Source: Candidatus Omnitrophota bacterium (lineage in GTDB: Bacteria > Omnitrophota > Omnitrophia > Omnitrophales > Aquincolibacteriaceae). Taken from it: a stretch of DNA of 5,578 nucleotides. Below are positions 4,346-5,578 of the stretch, in pieces. Below the pieces are notes generated by a model. It was not told the origin of the DNA. It searched no databases and was given only the letters and a program-made list of their open reading frames with translations. The stretch lies in assembly GCA_023247135.1 (NCBI GenBank), contig JAHFHB010000087.1, positions 1 through 5,578 on the forward strand, read 5' to 3'. The position numbers were made by a program, and so were the translations under genes. Within the stretch, counting starts at the first letter, position 1. Each line of letters opens with the position of its first letter.

Positions 4346-5578
4346 AAAGAACATCCGGAACCAGACCCCAGGAAGCCATCCCCGCAAGGCCCTAAAAAGC
4401 CGCTCATCGATATCACCCGGTATGCGATCGAGCCGGCGATTTTGCAGTTGGTGCCCAAAGACCTGGCCGCGAAATATTCCCTGATCCCGCTTTATCAGAA
4501 CGCCCAGGTTCTTTTTGTGGCCATGCATGATCCCAAAGACATTCGCGCGATTGATGCCGTCCGGCACCGCACCAAACTGCACGCCATTATTCCGATGTAC
4601 GCGCCCAAAGAAGACATCCTTTCAGCTATTGACCGCCACTACGGCCTGCAGCAGAGGGTGCAGGATATCGTACAGGAAGTTCAGAAAGAAAAGCTGGATG
4701 AAGCCGAGATCCATCCGACGCAGGAAAAGAAAGAAGACCTGCAGCTCATGGCCGAGCAGGCGCCTGTGATCAAGTTGGTCAATCACGTCCTCATGCAGGC
4801 GGTGCAGGACAAGGCCAGCGACATTCACATCGAGCCTGACGAAAAAGTTTTGCGCGTCCGTTACCGCGTCGACGGCATGCTGCATGAAAAATTCGCATTT
4901 GAAAAAGATTTTGAAAATGCCGTCATCGCGCGCATTAAAATTTCTGCGGGCATGGATATTGCTGAAAAGCGCAAGCCGCAGGATGGCCGCATCCGGTTTC
5001 ATCTGGAAAGTAAACAGATCGACGTGCGTGTCTCCTCCCTGCCCACGGTTTATGGCGAAAACCTGGTGCTGCGCCTTCTCGACAAATCGTCCGTGAAAAA
5101 GGATCTCAAAAGCCTGGGCATGGACGAAACCATCCGGCGCAATTTTGAAAAATGCGTCCAGGTTCCGTACGGCATTATTCTGGTGACGGGCCCGACCGGC
5201 AGTGGTAAGTCGACGACGCTTTATGCTGCGCTGAATACGGTCAACGAGATCGGGAAAAACATTGTGACGGTCGAAGACCCGGTTGAATACGAACTTGATT
5301 TGATCCGCCAAACCCAGGTGAACCCGAAAGTGGGATTAACGTTCGCGGCCGGCCTGCGCAGTATTTTGCGCCAGGACCCCGACATCATCATGGTTGGAGA
5401 AATTCGCGACACGGAAACGGCGGAAATCGCCATTCAGGCCGCGTTGACGGGGCATCTGGTTTTGTCGACGCTGCACACCAACGATGCCTGCGGCGCGGTC
5501 ACGCGGCTGGCGGATATGGGCTTACAGCCCTTTCTTATTTCCAGCGCGGTGGAAATAAGAAAGGGCTGTAAGCCCATA
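4343..5578 (+). CDS. GspE/PilB-family assembly ATPase, 3' end missing and last residues artefactual
   Basis: This cytoplasmic hexameric ATPase drives fibre assembly through the inner-membrane platform protein. 412 codons are open to the window edge (TTG start). Residues about 22-101 match the second half of the T2SSE_N/MshEN domain (DITRYAIEPAILQLVPKDLA..Y..IPL). The usual preceding 'LGEILVEEGLI'-type segment, needed for the full c-di-GMP motif, is absent. Next come a charged linker and the N2 domain, starting at APVIKLVNHVLMQAV (140-) with SDIHIEP (159-165). The ATPase core has Walker A GPTGSGKST (283-291, Lys289), Asp box VEDPVEY (about 310-316), Walker B DPDIIMVGEIRD (345-356, Glu353) and His box GHLVLSTLHTND (370-381). 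PilB and GspE cannot be told apart here. It lies 58 nt after the GspH-like gene, in the same operon. The normal continuation after LISSAV ('..GVLAQRLVRRLC' and the zinc CxxC region) is missing. The terminal EIRKGCKPI is encoded by the reversed copy of the preceding DNA. Confidence 0.93.
   Translation, partial: MKEHPEPDPRKPSPQGPKKPLIDITRYAIEPAILQLVPKDLAAKYSLIPLYQNAQVLFVAMHDPKDIRAIDAVRHRTKLHAIIPMYAPKEDILSAIDRHYGLQQRVQDIVQEVQKEKLDEAEIHPTQEKKEDLQLMAEQAPVIKLVNHVLMQAVQDKASDIHIEPDEKVLRVRYRVDGMLHEKFAFEKDFENAVIARIKISAGMDIAEKRKPQDGRIRFHLESKQIDVRVSSLPTVYGENLVLRLLDKSSVKKDLKSLGMDETIRRNFEKCVQVPYGIILVTGPTGSGKSTTLYAALNTVNEIGKNIVTVEDPVEYELDLIRQTQVNPKVGLTFAAGLRSILRQDPDIIMVGEIRDTETAEIAIQAALTGHLVLSTLHTNDACGAVTRLADMGLQPFLISSAVEIRKGCKPI
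5515..5578. repeat. Perfect 29-bp inverted repeat at the window end; probable fold-back artefact
   Basis: Bases 5515-5543 are repeated in exact reverse complement at 5550-5578, separated by the six bases GCGCGG. The right arm ends on the last base of the window. The left arm encodes the conserved ATPase segment MGLQPFLIS. The right arm falls where the protein should continue with different conserved residues. Gene-internal perfect inverted repeats of this length ending exactly at a sequence terminus are typical of fold-back chimeras or hairpin-ended contigs, not of real gene structure. Treat 5550-5578 as unreliable. Confidence 0.93.

Noticed and set aside
4622..5311. Long minus-strand open frame of 229 codons
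   Set aside because: It is the antisense shadow of the ATPase gene, whose plus-strand product has all the conserved ATPase motifs.
1..5578. CRISPR array, tRNA, rRNA or insertion sequence
   Set aside because: No spaced direct repeats, no tRNA-like cloverleaf and no transposase-like reading frame were seen. The only clear repeats are the 839-860 palindrome and the terminal fold-back.

Overview
The window is a 5.6 kb bacterial fragment of moderate G+C content whose coding regions are tightly packed. Its most prominent content is a pilin-type assembly operon. Type IV pilus/type II secretion machinery, a signal-peptide-bearing coiled-coil protein and QueF together suggest a diderm (Gram-negative type) bacterium. 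The sequence does not fix the phylum. The mixture of T2SS-like and MSHA/T4P-like traits, and a fold-back at the fragment end, would fit an uncultured organism assembled from a metagenome, for example a PVC/Omnitrophota-like lineage. That placement is a low-confidence guess.

Left part (1-1311): a gene on the minus strand runs off the left edge and is not recognised. A short AT-rich divergent region follows, then a well-conserved queF (7-cyano-7-deazaguanine reductase, queuosine pathway) on the plus strand. queF has a near-perfect extended -10 promoter so close to its ATG that the mRNA is probably leaderless. queF converges on a minus-strand gene for a small exported, highly charged helical protein. 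A compact REP-like palindrome lies between the two stop codons.

Right part (about 1411-5578): a candidate promoter precedes five co-directional genes with very short gaps. The first four each begin with a type IV prepilin leader and hydrophobic N-terminal helix. They match, in order, the PilV/GspI/MshD-like, PilW/GspJ/MshO-like, PilX/GspK/MshP-like and FimT/GspH-like minor (pseudo)pilins, which is a complete set for a pilus or pseudopilus tip-initiation complex. The PilX/GspK-like member lacks Glu+5 and carries a long Asn/Thr/Gly-rich, repeat-like region, probably a beta-solenoid, which may be the exposed tip domain. The fifth gene is the GspE/PilB-family assembly ATPase with Walker A, Asp box, Walker B and His box. 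The working model is that the four minor pilins prime a fibre in the inner membrane and the ATPase powers its assembly. Major pilin, platform protein (GspF/PilC), prepilin peptidase and secretin are not in this window.

The last 64 bases are a perfect 29-bp inverted repeat around a 6-nt loop, ending exactly at the window edge and replacing the expected ATPase C-terminus. This looks like a fold-back chimera or contig-end artefact. ATPase sequence beyond about position 5549 should not be trusted.
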